Source: Rhabditoides inermis (taxonomy: Eukaryota > Nematoda > Chromadorea > Rhabditida > Rhabditidae). Taken from it: 64,000 nt of DNA. The position numbers were made by a program, and so were the translations under genes. The notes under the pieces were generated by a model, which ran no database searches, was not told the origin of the DNA, and was given only the letters and a program-made list of their open reading frames with translations. Below are positions 63,229 to 64,000 of the stretch, piece after piece. Location: contig CAWZYM010000304.1 in assembly GCA_963966185.1 (NCBI GenBank), forward strand, positions 348,090 through 412,089. Reading direction: 5' to 3'. Position 1 is the stretch's first letter; every line of letters begins with the position of its first letter.

Positions 63229-64000
63229 GGAAGGGGGAGGGAGAGAGGGGAATGTGGTATAGGAAGACGAGTTCGGGACGCGAGCAATGCAAATCCACCC
63301 ATCGTAAATATCATGTTCCCCTCTTCTCTTCCCCGATCCGTACATGATGTCGTAGTGATGGAATCAGCCGGCCATCTCCCCCCTCTCTCTCCCTTACTCC
63401 CTCTCTCTCTCTCCCTTCCTCCCTTTCTCTCTCTCCCCCTTCCTCCCTCTCTCTCTCTCTCCCTTCCTCCCTCTCTCTCTCCCTTCCTCCCTCTCTCTCT
63501 CTCCCTTCCTCCCTCTCTCTCTCCCTTCCTCCTCTCTCTCTCTCCCTTCCTCCCTCTCTCTCTCCTTCCCCCCTCTCTCTCTGTCCCTTCCTCCCTTTCT
63601 CTCTCTCCCCCTTCCTCCCTCTCTCTCTCTCTCCCTTCCTCCCTCTCTCTCTCCCTTCCTCCCTCTCTCTCTGTCCCTGCCTCCCTCTCTCTTTCTCCCT
63701 TCCTTCTCCTCTCTTTCTCTCCCTCCCCTCTCTCTCTTTCTCTCTTCCTCCCTCTCTCTTCCTCCCTTCCTTCTCCTCTCTTTCTCTCCCTCCCCTCTCT
63801 ATCCTATCTGCCATCCAAGGCGATCAACAATGGGCACTTTCGAAGGGTACCGAGTGTTATGACAAATAATCTGACAGTGGGAGAGAGAAGAGGGAGGGAG
63901 ATAGAGGGACGCTTCTTGTGAGTGAAGACAAGGCAAACATCGAGAGCAGAGCACACCTCGGACCCTCAGAGAGAGATGGTCCCCTCAGGGCAGAGATGGT
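62638..64000. other. Simple-sequence-rich part of a Ras intron
   Basis: Probably still intron of the Ras gene on the minus strand. CT/GA microsatellites at 62976-63020 and 63182-63230 and the large minisatellite at 63380-63800. I did not find the missing upstream Ras exons here. Confidence 0.5.
63380..63800. repeat. Polypyrimidine minisatellite, about 420 bp
   Basis: The + strand is almost pure C/T, built from about 18-22-nt units such as CCTCCCTCTCTCTCTCCC repeated roughly 20 times with small variation. The open frames across it on both strands are artefacts. Confidence 0.93.

Noticed and set aside
62953..63921. 322-aa + frame and several minus frames of Ser/Leu/Pro or Arg/Glu/Gly repeats
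   Set aside because: Pure translation of CT/GA minisatellites.

Overview
The window is nuclear DNA of a small-genome invertebrate animal. Protein genes are cut into many short exons by GT-AG introns that are mostly 37-60 nt. Genes are 0.2-1 kb apart, and GA/CT microsatellites sit inside many introns. The gene set is metazoan: class I PI3K, DHCR24, THOC1, RRP9, a class I Rab11-FIP, a CYP2-clan-like P450, FBXO47, a Ly6 protein, GABARAP, TOPORS, SIRT2, an aquaporin and an R-Ras/TC21-type GTPase. I cannot name the phylum; an ecdysozoan such as a nematode is plausible but not shown. Exon models were built by hand. Most complete models close in frame from ATG to stop, but boundaries may be off by a base or two.

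Layout. 1-2264 (+): 3' half of a class I PI3K catalytic subunit, convergent with a serine/threonine dehydratase (2661-5044, -). 5229-5521 (-): a small two-exon gene. 6346-8010 (-): an orphan secreted Pro/Met/Gln-rich protein. 8130-13752 (+): a complete young Ty3/Gypsy element with two identical 215-bp LTRs, a 5-bp target duplication, one gag-pol ORF and an extra overlapping 3' ORF. It sits in what was a spacer of about 170 bp between the secreted gene and DHCR24 (13810-16619, -). 17053-17639 (-): another small secreted protein. 18890-35844: five co-directional + genes, THOC1, RRP9, Rab11-FIP, P450 and FBXO47. 36.2-41.4 kb: a repeat island with two decayed LINE fragments, a tRNA-derived SINE with target duplication, a tRNA relic and a possible small secreted peptide gene. 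41554-55686: minus-strand genes for a Ly6/uPAR protein, a nucleoredoxin-like protein, GABARAP, an orphan RS-rich protein and TOPORS. 56049 onward: SIRT2 (+, divergent from TOPORS), an orphan Lys-rich membrane protein (-), an unorthodox aquaporin (+) and the 3' half of a Ras GTPase (-). The last 1.3 kb is largely simple-sequence DNA.

The genes are mostly housekeeping or signalling genes without a shared pathway. Links that can be argued are THOC1/RRP9 (RNA processing), PI3K/Ras (signalling; Ras-type GTPases bind p110) and PI3K/GABARAP (autophagy control).

The most unusual signals are not genes. First, a G-rich dyad (GGGCGTGG...GGGGCGGGG) is repeated in at least 18 short introns of unrelated genes, which looks like introner-type intron spread. 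Second, the decamer GATACGTTTC occurs six times, and its TACGTTTCAG form ends three unrelated introns. Third, two MITE-like elements have clean target duplications.
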